Positions 24,874-32,977 of a stretch of 64,000 nt of DNA are shown one piece after another. Each line of letters starts with the position of its first letter. Position 1 is the first letter of the stretch. The stretch is from Anaerosphaera aminiphila DSM 21120 (lineage in GTDB: Bacteria; Bacillota; Clostridia; Tissierellales; Peptoniphilaceae): the NCBI RefSeq assembly GCF_900129925.1, contig NZ_FQXI01000012.1:1-64000 (forward strand), in the 5' to 3' direction. The notes beneath the pieces are model-generated. The model did not search any database and was not told where the DNA came from. It was given only the letters and a program-made list of their open reading frames with translations. The translations under genes and the position numbers were made by a program.

Positions 24874-25830
24874 TTAATTTTTAGATGCTACAAATCTATC
24901 TATTGTTACTGAAATAATTATAAGTGAGCCCATTACTATTTGTTGGTAACTACTTGGCACGGTTAAAACTGTCATTGCATAGTTTATAAGTCCTATAATA
25001 AGTCCCCCTATTACTACCCCAAATATCTTTCCCTTTCCACCGAAGAAGCTCGTTCCTCCAATTATTGCCGCTGCAATTGCATAAGTTTCAAAACCTGTTG
25101 CTGCTGCCGGCTCCGCTGCTCCTACTCTACCTAGTAATACAATTCCTGCTATACCTGAACACATTCCGGATATTATAAAAACTATTAACGTGTGAAGTTT
25201 TACATTTATTCCTGAATACCACGCAGCTTCTTTATTTCCACCCACTGCATAGATATTTCTTCCGACTTTTGTCCTTGTAGTAAAGAATATAAATACAATT
25301 GCCACTGCAAATGCTATAAGCGCAGTTATTGGAATTCCAAGTATTCTCTTAGAGATAAATGTTGTAAATTCAGCAGGAAATCCAAATACAGATCTGGCGC
25401 CTGTTCCTATTAGTGTGAGGCCTCTAAATATTGACTGTGTTCCCAAAGTTATTATAAAAGGATGTAGACCTGTCTTGTTTATTAAAAGTCCGTTTATTGC
25501 ACCGAGTAATGCTCCTACTATTACCCCAACTAACACCGCCGCAATTACAGGTTGTCCCAGCACCATTAACTTTGCAACAATAAATCCTACAAGTGCTGCT
25601 GTTGAACCCACTGACAAATCAATTCCCGCTATTAGTATTGCAAAAAATTCTCCAACTGCCAACAGTATATTTACTGAACTTTGAGCCAGTATTTGAGGTA
25701 CACTGCTCTTTGAAAATATAGCTTCAGGTTTTATAGCAGCCAACACAACTATTAAGAGCACAAAAATACCGATTGTACCATATTTACTCCAAATTTTATT
25801 AAATGACATTTTCTTTTTCTGAGTTTCCAT
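24874..25830 (-). CDS. alsC: Sugar ABC transporter permease (RbsC/AlsC type)
   Basis: A 318-residue membrane protein with about 8-10 hydrophobic segments of the BPD_transp_2 family. Landmarks are AIKPEAIF, AGIDLSVGSTAALVGFI, the GLHPFIITLGTQSIFRGLT stretch and AAAIIGGTSFFGGKGKIFG near the C-terminus, all typical of ribose/allose permeases. It pairs with the fused ATPase AlsA upstream and the lipoprotein AlsB downstream. Confidence 0.88.
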   Translation of the reverse strand: METQKKKMSFNKIWSKYGTIGIFVLLIVVLAAIKPEAIFSKSSVPQILAQSSVNILLAVGEFFAILIAGIDLSVGSTAALVGFIVAKLMVLGQPVIAAVLVGVIVGALLGAINGLLINKTGLHPFIITLGTQSIFRGLTLIGTGARSVFGFPAEFTTFISKRILGIPITALIAFAVAIVFIFFTTRTKVGRNIYAVGGNKEAAWYSGINVKLHTLIVFIISGMCSGIAGIVLLGRVGAAEPAAATGFETYAIAAAIIGGTSFFGGKGKIFGVVIGGLIIGLINYAMTVLTVPSSYQQIVMGSLIIISVTIDRFVASKN

Positions 25831-25844
25831 ATAATTATCCTCCC

Positions 25845-27362
25845 CTAAGCTCCTGTTGCTGCTTTTATTATTTTTTCTTCTGTTACATCTTCAATATTAA
25901 ATTCTCCATTGATACTTCCATTACAAAATACCAGCATTCTATCACATACAGCCATAAGTTCCGGAAGTTCAGAAGATATTACCAACACTCCCTTACCCTT
26001 ATCCGCCAAATCCCTCATTATCTTGTAAATTTCGTGTTTTGAACCTACGTCTATTCCCTTTGTAGGCTCATCAAATATTATAAGGTCCGAATTTGCAGCA
26101 AGCCACTTTCCAAGTATTACTTTTTGTTGATTACCACCGGAGAGTTCAGTAATATTTTGATCTATATCTCTACACTTTATATTTAAGTTTTTCTCCTGTT
26201 CCACAGCGTATTCATGTTCAGCTTTAAAGTCTAAAAGTCCATCAAGTCCCATAAATTTTGTTTCTTTTATAAAGGGTACTATGGAAATATTTTGTTTAAT
26301 GTCAAAATTATTTAAAAATCCCATTTCACGTCTATTTTCAGTTACCATGGCAAATCCATTTTTTACTGCATCATAGGGACTCTTTATATTTACAGCTTTT
26401 CCTTTAAAAATAACTTCTCCACTTTGTTTTGGCACAGCTCCAAAAATTACATCCATAAGTTCAGTTCTACCTGAACCTACAAGCCCTGAAAATCCAAGTA
26501 TTTCTCCTTCATGCAAGTTAAATGAAATATTTTTTACTCTATTGTCCTTCCTGCACAAATTTTTAACTTCTAAAATTACAGGTCTCTTTGTAAAATCTAT
26601 TTCCTCATCTTTTTGATAAGTGACATGTATTTTTCTTCCAACCATCATTGAAATCAGCTCATCTATTTCAACATCTTTAACATCTCTGTCGCCAACGTAT
26701 TCTCCATCTTTTAAGACTGTTACTCTGTCACCTATTAATTTTATTTCCCTCATTTTGTGAGTAATATATATAATTGCCTTGCCTTCTGATTTAAGCTGCT
26801 CTATAACTCTAAATAAATTATCTACTTCCGAATCTGTAAGTGAAGTTGAAGGTTCGTCCATAATTATTACATCTGAATTTACTATGAGAGCTTTCGCTAT
26901 TTCAACTTGTTGCTTTTCTCCAATACTAAGTTCTTCTACTGGAGTTTCGGCATCTTTTTTAAGTCCTACTTTTTCAAGTATATCTTTGGCTTTATCGTTC
27001 ATTTCTCTATAGTTTACTACAGGAATTCCCATAACTTTTTTCGTAGGAAGAACTCCCACAAATAAGTTTTCCAATATTGAAAGTTCATTTATCACACTTA
27101 ATTCTTGATAGATAATTGAAATCCCTGATTCAATTGAATCTTTTGGGGTCAAGTAGCTAAACTCTTTTCCCTTTATCATCAAACTCCCTGAAGTTGGTCT
27201 ATAAGCTCCACTTAAAATTTTCATAAGCGTAGACTTTCCAGCTCCATTTTCTCCAAGTAAAATATGAACTTCTCCCGGATAGACTTCAAAATTTATATTT
27301 GAAAGTGCAACTACTCCAGGGAACTCTTTCACTATATTCTCCATCTTAATTAAAGGTTCCAT
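25845..27362 (-). CDS. alsA: Sugar ABC transporter ATPase, two fused domains (RbsA/AlsA type)
   Basis: A 505-residue protein with two ABC domains. Domain 1 (about 1-240) has Walker A GENGAGKSTLMK, signature LSIGEKQQVEIAKAL and Walker B VIIMDEPSTSLTD. Domain 2 (about 255-500) has a degenerate Walker A SGLVGSGRTELMD and signature LSGGNQQKVILGKWL, the normal arrangement for monosaccharide CUT2 ATPases. The start overlaps the LacI regulator's end by 17 bases. Confidence 0.92.
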   Translation of the reverse strand: MEPLIKMENIVKEFPGVVALSNINFEVYPGEVHILLGENGAGKSTLMKILSGAYRPTSGSLMIKGKEFSYLTPKDSIESGISIIYQELSVINELSILENLFVGVLPTKKVMGIPVVNYREMNDKAKDILEKVGLKKDAETPVEELSIGEKQQVEIAKALIVNSDVIIMDEPSTSLTDSEVDNLFRVIEQLKSEGKAIIYITHKMREIKLIGDRVTVLKDGEYVGDRDVKDVEIDELISMMVGRKIHVTYQKDEEIDFTKRPVILEVKNLCRKDNRVKNISFNLHEGEILGFSGLVGSGRTELMDVIFGAVPKQSGEVIFKGKAVNIKSPYDAVKNGFAMVTENRREMGFLNNFDIKQNISIVPFIKETKFMGLDGLLDFKAEHEYAVEQEKNLNIKCRDIDQNITELSGGNQQKVILGKWLAANSDLIIFDEPTKGIDVGSKHEIYKIMRDLADKGKGVLVISSELPELMAVCDRMLVFCNGSINGEFNIEDVTEEKIIKAATGA

Positions 27363-28347
27363 TACTTTCCCCTCTCCCTCTATTTAAACTTACAGGTATT
27401 TTTATTCTGGTCTTTATTGAAATATCTTCTGTCATCATTTCATAAAGTATTTTGCAGCCCTCTACAGCCATTTTTTCCACATCTTGATCTATTGTGAGTA
27501 AAAAGTCGAAGCAGGACTTAATCAATTCATTGCCGTCAAATCCAATTAACTTCACATCTTTTGGAACTGCTATTCCATTATTTTTTAATGTATTGTAAAC
27601 TCCAATTGAAACTATGTCATTTGAAGCAAAGACTCCGTCAAATTTATAGCCACTATCAATTATTTCTTGCATTTTAATTTTCCCGTCTTCTACTGTGGGA
27701 TTGTCTATATAAAAAATCTTAGACTCAACATTTTCTTCCCTCAATCGGGATATAAATCCCTCTATTCTATCGTTAATAGAGCTCAAATTGTGTATGTCTC
27801 TTATTGCAATTAAGTTTTTACATCCTAATCTCAACAACTCATCTGCAACTATAACTCCACCTAAGAAGTTGTCCGATTCAATTACTACATCGGCATTTAC
27901 AGGACTTCTATCTATATATACAACCGGAATTTTTAAATCCATATCTTCAAGTCCATTGTTATTTTGACCTTGAACATAAATGATTCCATCAATATTTCTA
28001 CTCTGCAACTCTGAAATATATTTTTTTTCTATTTCTAAACTCTCATTTGAATCACATACAAATACAGAATAATTGTAAGCTAAAAAATATAAGCTTATCT
28101 GCCTTACTATTCTGGAAAAAAATTCATTGGTAATGTCGGGCACAACTACTCCTATTGACTTGGAAATATTAGTTCTCAGCGCCTTTGCAGCTACATTTAT
28201 AGAAAAACCTGTTTCCTTTACTATTCTAAGTACTTTTTCTTCTGTTTCACTTGAATAGCCACCTTTTTCATTTAAAATTCTAGAGACAGTGGCTGTCGAT
28301 ACTCCTGCTAGTTTAGCAAGCTCTTTTATGGATAATTTCTTTGACAT
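27346..28347 (-). CDS. LacI-family regulator of the D-allose operon
   Basis: A 333-residue repressor. The HTH (LSIKELAKLAGVSTATVSRI) occupies residues about 5-24, the hinge helix includes NVAAKALRTN, and the sugar-binding core starts SIGVVVPDITNEFF and includes DGVFASNDIVSIGVY. It is the first gene of its own operon. A palindrome overlapping the predicted transcription start (28361-28374) is the likely operator, giving autorepression relieved by the inducing sugar. E. coli uses an RpiR-type AlsR instead, so the regulator class differs. Confidence 0.88.
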   Translation of the reverse strand: MSKKLSIKELAKLAGVSTATVSRILNEKGGYSSETEEKVLRIVKETGFSINVAAKALRTNISKSIGVVVPDITNEFFSRIVRQISLYFLAYNYSVFVCDSNESLEIEKKYISELQSRNIDGIIYVQGQNNNGLEDMDLKIPVVYIDRSPVNADVVIESDNFLGGVIVADELLRLGCKNLIAIRDIHNLSSINDRIEGFISRLREENVESKIFYIDNPTVEDGKIKMQEIIDSGYKFDGVFASNDIVSIGVYNTLKNNGIAVPKDVKLIGFDGNELIKSCFDFLLTIDQDVEKMAVEGCKILYEMMTEDISIKTRIKIPVSLNRGRGESNGTFN

Positions 28348-28360
28348 ATTACCACCCTAA

Positions 28361-28405
28361 CGTAATCGTTTACGCCATAATATCAAAAGTTTACATATAT
28401 GTCAA
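28361..28405 (-). promoter_or_regulatory. Promoter and LacI-type operator of the D-allose operon
   Basis: On the minus strand: TTGACA (28400-28405), 17 bases, TATTAT (28377-28382), both near consensus. Just downstream lies the inverted repeat CGTAATCGTTTACG (28361-28374), CGTAA and TTACG around a central CG, the format of LacI-family operators, covering the expected start site. The regulator start codon is only 14 bases further on. Confidence 0.8.
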
Positions 28406-28501
28406 TATTATTCACTGATTTTTAATAAATGACATACTACTTTTTATATATTGTATCCTAACCATATTATTAGTCCATACTATTTATTGTTGCTTTAAAA
28501 T

Positions 28502-28523
28502 AAAAAAGGGACTTTACAGTCCC
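28502..28523 (-). terminator. Terminator of the tsa operon
   Basis: On the minus strand GGGACT, GTAA loop, AGTCCC and TTTTTT. The tsaD stop codon (28514-28516) is in the loop. Identical in core to the terminator at 22255-22270. Confidence 0.85.
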
Positions 28524-29509
28524 AAATTTGGATTGGCTCTAGTATCTTTATCTACAGCGCCACTTTTATATAAATAGTATCCGGCAGATGCAATCATCGC
28601 CGCATTGTCTGTACAGAGAATTTTTTCAGGATAGTAAATTTTTATATTTTCTTTACTTCCTCTACTCTCAAGCTCAAACCTAAGTCCTTCATTTGCTGCA
28701 ACTCCACCTGCTAGAACAATTTTATCCATGTTTTCTTTCTTTGCAAGTCTCACTGCTTTTTCAACTAATACATCTGTAACCGCCTTTTGAAAAGATGCTG
28801 CCACATCTTCCTTTATTACTTCTTCACCCTTTTGCTCTTTGTTGTGCAAGTAGTTTATAACTGCAGTTTTTAAACCACTAAAAGAAAAATCGTAAGACCC
28901 CTCTTCAAGCATTACTCTTGGAAAATCCAACACGTCTTTCCCCTTGCTTGCAAGCTTATCTATTATTGGTCCTCCGGGATATCCTATCCCCATTGCCCTT
29001 GCAATTTTATCAAAGGCCTCTCCGGCTGCATCATCTCTGGTTCTGCCCACCAATTCAAAGTCCACATAGTCTTTTACTTTTATTAAATAAGTGTGCCCAC
29101 CTGAAACTATTAGACCTATAAAGGGAGGTTCTAAATTGCTGTTGGAAATATAATTTGCACAGACGTGACCGTATATGTGATTTACTCCCACAAAGGGTCT
29201 GTCTATTGCATAGGCAAAAGCTTTTGCAGCGCTTAGTCCCACAAGTAGAGCTCCTATTAATCCCGGCCCTCTAGTTGCCACTACTAAGTCTATTTCTTCT
29301 CTATTTATATTTGCCTCAGTCAAAGCTTCTTCTAAAACACTGTTAATCGCTTCAACATGCTGTCTTGATGCAATTTCCGGAACAACTCCGCCATATTTTT
29401 TATGAGTGTCTATTTGCGATGATATTACATTTGAAAGTACATTTCTTCCATTTTCAATTACTGAAACTGAAGTTTCATCACAAGATGACTCCACTGCTAA
29501 AATTTTCAT
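28514..29509 (-). CDS. tsaD: tRNA N6-adenosine threonylcarbamoyltransferase
   Basis: A 331-residue Kae1/TsaD protein, transferring threonylcarbamoyl to A37 of ANN-decoding tRNAs. It starts MKILAVESSCDETSVSVIE, the family signature, and contains NHIYGHVCANY (iron ligands), VSGGHTYLI, FDKIARAMGIGYPGGP and VLAGGVAANEGLR. Length is normal. It overlaps rimI by ATGA at the end of the tsaE-tsaB-rimI-tsaD operon; together with TsaB and TsaE it forms the t6A synthesis complex. Confidence 0.96.
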   Translation of the reverse strand: MKILAVESSCDETSVSVIENGRNVLSNVISSQIDTHKKYGGVVPEIASRQHVEAINSVLEEALTEANINREEIDLVVATRGPGLIGALLVGLSAAKAFAYAIDRPFVGVNHIYGHVCANYISNSNLEPPFIGLIVSGGHTYLIKVKDYVDFELVGRTRDDAAGEAFDKIARAMGIGYPGGPIIDKLASKGKDVLDFPRVMLEEGSYDFSFSGLKTAVINYLHNKEQKGEEVIKEDVAASFQKAVTDVLVEKAVRLAKKENMDKIVLAGGVAANEGLRFELESRGSKENIKIYYPEKILCTDNAAMIASAGYYLYKSGAVDKDTRANPNLGL

Positions 29510-29973
29510 TTCTCACCTCTTCTCCACATTATAATTGCGTGAGATCCCGCTTTATAGTAATCTCTTCGAATTCCCTCTTCTTTAAATCCATACTTCTTAT
29601 ACAAGTTTATTGCAGGATAGTTGTCATGTCTTACTTCAAGTGTTAAGTTTAGTTCTCTATCTGATAAGCTTTCAATTGTACTTGATAGTAAAAAATCTCC
29701 CAGTCCTAAATTTCTATACTTCTTATCAATCGCCACATTATTTATGTCAATTTCTCCAAGAATTTTTACATAGTTTAAAAATCCGGCAATATCTCTTTTG
29801 CCGTCTTCAAATTCCAACTCCACTACATATACTTCTGAGAGTTCATTTTCTTCAATTTCAATTCGCAAAGCTTCTCTCGACCACGGCGTGTCAAAAGAAG
29901 CTTCTTCAATTTCCAATATTCTATTTAAATCAGAAACATCTGCTTTCCTAAAAATTTTATTTTTTATATTCAA
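29506..29973 (-). CDS. rimI: Ribosomal-protein-alanine acetyltransferase, RimI-like
   Basis: A 155-residue GNAT acetyltransferase. DLNRILEIEEASFDTPWSRE at the N-terminus, INNVAIDKKYRNLGLGDFLL for acetyl-CoA binding, and LEVRHDNYPAINLYKKYGF are RimI hallmarks. RimI acetylates the N-terminus of S18 in E. coli; in Firmicutes it is conserved between tsaB and tsaD and its target may differ. A TTG start at 29973 follows AGGGTGCAGG. Confidence 0.9.
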   Translation of the reverse strand: MNIKNKIFRKADVSDLNRILEIEEASFDTPWSREALRIEIEENELSEVYVVELEFEDGKRDIAGFLNYVKILGEIDINNVAIDKKYRNLGLGDFLLSSTIESLSDRELNLTLEVRHDNYPAINLYKKYGFKEEGIRRDYYKAGSHAIIMWRRGEK

Positions 29974-29981
29974 CCTGCACC

Positions 29982-30662
29982 CTACTTGTTCTTTCCAAAC
30001 TCTCTTTCAGCTTGAGATGGATTTATATAATTTGGCAGAACTTCAAATAAATTGTCCTCACCACTTTCTTCAAACTCTATTTGCCCAAGATGAGCTATAT
30101 TTAAACCATGAATTGTATTGTCTTTATATTTTACTACTTTTAGTTCTTTTTGCAACTCCTCAAAAAACACATCTCTTCCCGGTCCAATAACTACTACTTC
30201 TTCAGTAAAATTTTTTAAGTCTGCAATTATTTCATCTATATTTTTTAAAGAATCTTCTCTGTAAGTTTCAAGTTTTTCACTGTTTTTGTAAATTCCATAG
30301 TAAGCTCTCTTTCTCTTTGCATCAAATAACGGAAGAATAATTACTTCACCTTCATAATTTAACGCCATTGCCTTTAGAGAAGAAACTCCCTTTATTTTTA
30401 TACCTAAAGTTTGAGCAAAAGTTCTGGCTATAGTTACAGCAATTCTGGTTCCGGTAAATGAACCCGGTCCAACTCCAACTGCCATAAGGTCTATATCAGA
30501 AATTTTATATTCTAATTTATCAAAAATATTTGAAACCATCTCAACTAACTCTTCAGAATTAAACATATTTGCTGAAAGTTCAAAAGATGCAACTTTCCTA
30601 TTATTATCTATTAAGCCCACACAAGTTTTTTCTGTAGATGTGTCTATTCCAAGTACTTTCAT
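29982..30662 (-). CDS. tsaB: tRNA threonylcarbamoyladenosine synthesis protein TsaB
   Basis: A 226-residue inactive paralogue of TsaD that scaffolds the t6A complex. It starts MKVLGIDTSTEKTCVGLI and includes AVGVGPGSFTGTRIAVTIAR, the family signature, and LPLFDAKRKRAYYGIY. Its start overlaps the tsaE stop by four bases and it is followed by rimI after eight. Confidence 0.94.
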   Translation of the reverse strand: MKVLGIDTSTEKTCVGLIDNNRKVASFELSANMFNSEELVEMVSNIFDKLEYKISDIDLMAVGVGPGSFTGTRIAVTIARTFAQTLGIKIKGVSSLKAMALNYEGEVIILPLFDAKRKRAYYGIYKNSEKLETYREDSLKNIDEIIADLKNFTEEVVVIGPGRDVFFEELQKELKVVKYKDNTIHGLNIAHLGQIEFEESGEDNLFEVLPNYINPSQAEREFGKNK

Positions 30663-31108
30663 TTTAATTCCTCCAAAAGTTTCTCTGAGCGTTCCCCAAC
30701 TGCCACTACTTCAATTTCTCTCTCAAGCTCACCTCTTCTAGTGATGTTTAGTTCCAAGTAGTCCTCAGGTAAAGCATTTTTTATTTTATCTGCCCACTCA
30801 ATAATACACACTCCGTTGCCATAAAAGTACTCGTCAAAACCCAGATAAAAAACATCTTCATCAGTTTCTAATCTGTACGTATCAAAGTGATATAAATTTA
30901 TATCTCCATAGTATTCATTTATAATAGCAAAGGTGGGAGAGGTGATGTAGTCCTCTATCCCCATTCCCTTTCCAATACTCTTAGTAAGTGTGGTCTTGCC
31001 TGCTCCAAGATCTCCATTTAAACAAATTACATCGCCCGGTTTTAAAAGTTTTCCCAGAGCAAGTCCAAAGTTTTCAGTTTCTTCAACATCTTTTAAATGT
31101 ATCTTCAT
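30659..31108 (-). CDS. tsaE: tRNA threonylcarbamoyladenosine synthesis ATPase TsaE
   Basis: A 149-residue P-loop ATPase. I chose the ATG at 31108 (MKIHLKDVEETENFG) with GAGGTTG upstream; the longer frame to 31234 overlaps the nitroreductase and has no family match. It shows Walker A NGDLGAGKTTLTKSIG, the TSPTFAIINEY switch, YHFDTYRL and IIEWADKI, all typical of TsaE. It powers cycles of the TsaB-TsaD complex. It heads the t6A operon, 7 bases after the nitroreductase. Confidence 0.94.
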   Translation of the reverse strand: MKIHLKDVEETENFGLALGKLLKPGDVICLNGDLGAGKTTLTKSIGKGMGIEDYITSPTFAIINEYYGDINLYHFDTYRLETDEDVFYLGFDEYFYGNGVCIIEWADKIKNALPEDYLELNITRRGELEREIEVVAVGERSEKLLEELK

Positions 31109-31115
31109 CACAACC

Positions 31116-31637
31116 TCAAAATTTTTCGTAGTGAATGTGGTCTTCAAAATTAAGTGTCTTTTTTTCCCTTGGCGTTTCAGCTTTGTGTCCAATTCCAATA
31201 ACACATTCCACGTTGTACTTTTCAGGCACACCAAGTATTTCCTTTACAACCTCTTGAGAAGGTCTGCCTTCATCATTTACGGCATCAGTAATGTTTCCCC
31301 AGCAACTTCCCAGTCCTAAGTCCTCAGCTTGTAATTGGATAAATGTAGCTGCTATACAAGCATCTTGATGGTAAGTTACAGGTGACAACTCCTTATCTGC
31401 CAAAACTGCAATTGCAACTTGAACTCCCTCTAAAAATCTGGCAGCACTTACTTTATATTTTGAAAGTTTTTTTAAAGTTTCTCTATCTCTTACAACTACA
31501 AATCTCTTTGAATCTAAATTTTTTGCAGTAGGTGATAATAATGCACTTTCTAAAATTAAATTTAAGTCTTTATCTGTAACTTCTTCTTCAGTGTATTTTC
31601 GTATACTTCTTCTCTTCTTTGCCAATTCATTAAACAT
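31116..31637 (-). CDS. Nitroreductase-family flavoprotein
   Basis: A 173-residue FMN-dependent oxidoreductase of the nitroreductase superfamily. The N-terminal FMN site KKRRSIRKYTEEEVTDKD is present, plus ESALLSPTAKNLDSKRFVVV, ACIAATFIQLQAEDLGLGSC and a C-terminal IGIGHKAETPREKK. It probably reduces nitro compounds or quinones with NAD(P)H; the physiological substrate is unknown. It lies upstream of tsaE by only 7 bases, so is likely co-transcribed with the t6A genes, and is divergent from xpt. Confidence 0.88.
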   Translation of the reverse strand: MFNELAKKRRSIRKYTEEEVTDKDLNLILESALLSPTAKNLDSKRFVVVRDRETLKKLSKYKVSAARFLEGVQVAIAVLADKELSPVTYHQDACIAATFIQLQAEDLGLGSCWGNITDAVNDEGRPSQEVVKEILGVPEKYNVECVIGIGHKAETPREKKTLNFEDHIHYEKF

Positions 31638-31732
31638 AATATTACCCCCTTAAAATAATTCTATATATATTATACATAAAAGACTTTAAAAATAACTCCT
31701 TTTCTGTAATAATATTTTAAAGGAGGGCGAGA

Positions 31733-32302
31733 ATGAATTTACTAGAAGAAAGAATTAAAAAAGATGGGTACATTTTAAATGAAAATATTATAAAGGTTGA
31801 CTCCTTTTTAAACCACCAATTAGATATTAAATTTCTCTCTGAATTAAGTGAAGAAATTTATCAATATTTTAAAGGTAGAAATATAAATAAGATTTTGACA
31901 ATTGAAGCATCAGGAATAGCACTTGCAACAGTACTATCTCAAAAATTCGACTATATTCCCGTAGTATTTGCAAAAAAACAAAAGAACAAAAACATTGGTG
32001 ACGAAGTTTATCAGTCACTGGTAAAGTCTTTTACAACTGACAAGGAATACACCGTAACTGTTTCCAAGAGATTTTTAAATGAAGATGACAATTTGCTTAT
32101 AATTGACGACTTCTTAGCTGAGGGAAATGCACTTAAAGGTCTAATTGACGTTGCAAACCAAGCAGGCTCAAAAATCAGTGGTGTATCAGTGGCAGTTGAA
32201 AAGGGATTTCAAGATGGCGGTAAAATAATTAGAGCTATGGGATATGACTTACTTTCTCTTGCAATTATAAAAAATATTGACAATGAAGAATTTAACTTTT
32301 AA
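31733..32302 (+). CDS. xpt: Xanthine phosphoribosyltransferase
   Basis: A 189-residue type I PRTase salvaging xanthine to XMP. MNLLEERIKKDGYILNENII and FLNHQLDIKFLSELSEEIYQ, then ILTIEASGIALATVLSQKF and the PRPP loop LIIDDFLAEGNALKGL are characteristic of Xpt. AAAGGAGGGCGAG precedes the ATG. No purine riboswitch is visible in the 95 bases upstream. The stop codon runs straight into a structured repeat array, with no ordinary terminator. Confidence 0.93.
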   Translation: MNLLEERIKKDGYILNENIIKVDSFLNHQLDIKFLSELSEEIYQYFKGRNINKILTIEASGIALATVLSQKFDYIPVVFAKKQKNKNIGDEVYQSLVKSFTTDKEYTVTVSKRFLNEDDNLLIIDDFLAEGNALKGLIDVANQAGSKISGVSVAVEKGFQDGGKIIRAMGYDLLSLAIIKNIDNEEFNF

Positions 32303-32303
32303 T

Positions 32304-32730
32304 AATCTATAGAAATCTGCGATTTCGTCATAGATTTTATGCAAGAATTTCCCAAGAGAACGAAGTTCGATTGGCTGAAATTTACTGCTAACAATCTATA
32401 GAAACTTTGAGACCTAGCAGAAATCTTTGATTTCGTTGTAGGTCCAATGTCAGGTTTTCCCAAGGCTGAAAGGCTTGGCTGAAAACTGCAACTTTGTTAG
32501 CCAAATTTAAAATTTGGACTTCGTTGCATCTGACCTATCATCAATTTATAAAATAAATTGGATTAGGTCATGAACGGCAAGGTTTCGTCATAGATTTTAT
32601 GCAAGAATTTCCCAAGAGAACTAAGTTCGATTGGCTGAAATTTACTACCAATCTTTGATTTCGTTGTAGGTCCAATGTCAGGTTTTCCCAAGGCTGAAAG
32701 GCTTGGCTAAAAATTACAACTTAATTAGAC
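32304..32730. repeat. Structured repeat array A (hairpin modules)
   Basis: Directly after xpt, hairpin modules occur in series. Hairpin I copies: 32304-32336 (outer arms AATCTAT/ATAGATT, inner GAAATC/GATTTC) and 32411-32444 (outer GACCTA/TAGGTC, same inner). Hairpin II copies: 32346-32382 (AATTTC/GAAATT), 32454-32486 (GTTTTC/GAAAAC), 32606-32642 and 32682-32714 (partly decayed). Hairpin III is 32487-32528 (TGCAAC/GTTGCA) and hairpin IV 32532-32569 (GACCTA/TAGGTC). Units after 32580 are truncated. No coding frame is plausible here. Confidence 0.85.
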
Positions 32731-32931
32731 TAACTACAAATTACTGTAAAGTTATCAAATATTAAAATAGAAGTACAAAATAATATATTTTAAAAGTAAA
32801 AACACATTTTTATTTTTAAAAAGATTTTTTAATACTTGAGGAAGGGCGGAGGGAACCTAAGATTTTCCCGCTTTAAGTCAAGTAGCATTTTCCAACACTT
32901 ATGATTAAAGTCTTATCTAATCAACTAAGTA
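32731..32931. other. AT-rich gap with a GC-rich hairpin between repeat array A and pckG
   Basis: No gene is evident. At 32834-32883 a GC-richer sequence is bounded by ACTTGA and TCAAGT with inner GGGAA/TTCCC arms. A related string (CTTGAGGGAGGG) stands at 42338-42349, just before another repeat copy, so it may be part of the repeat system. Confidence 0.4.
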
Positions 32932-32975
32932 AAAGTAAAAACAGGAATACAAAATAATGTACTCCTGTTTTTTAC
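32932..32975. terminator. Terminator of pckG (bidirectional)
   Basis: AAAACAGGA (about 32938-32946) and TCCTGTTTT (about 32963-32971) with weaker inner pairing; A- and T-rich flanks on both sides. It directly follows the pckG stop on the minus strand. Confidence 0.75.
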
Positions 32976-32977
32976 TT

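Noticed and set aside
31109-31234. Longer N-terminus for tsaE
   Set aside because: The extra 42 residues overlap the nitroreductase gene, have no TsaE similarity, and the ATG at 31108 has its own ribosome binding site.
31638-31732. Purine riboswitch upstream of xpt
   Set aside because: The gap is only 95 bases and lacks the conserved purine-aptamer loops and a terminator hairpin.
32304-32730. CRISPR array
   Set aside because: The repeats are imperfect, of different lengths, internally palindromic and without uniform spacers; no cas genes are present.
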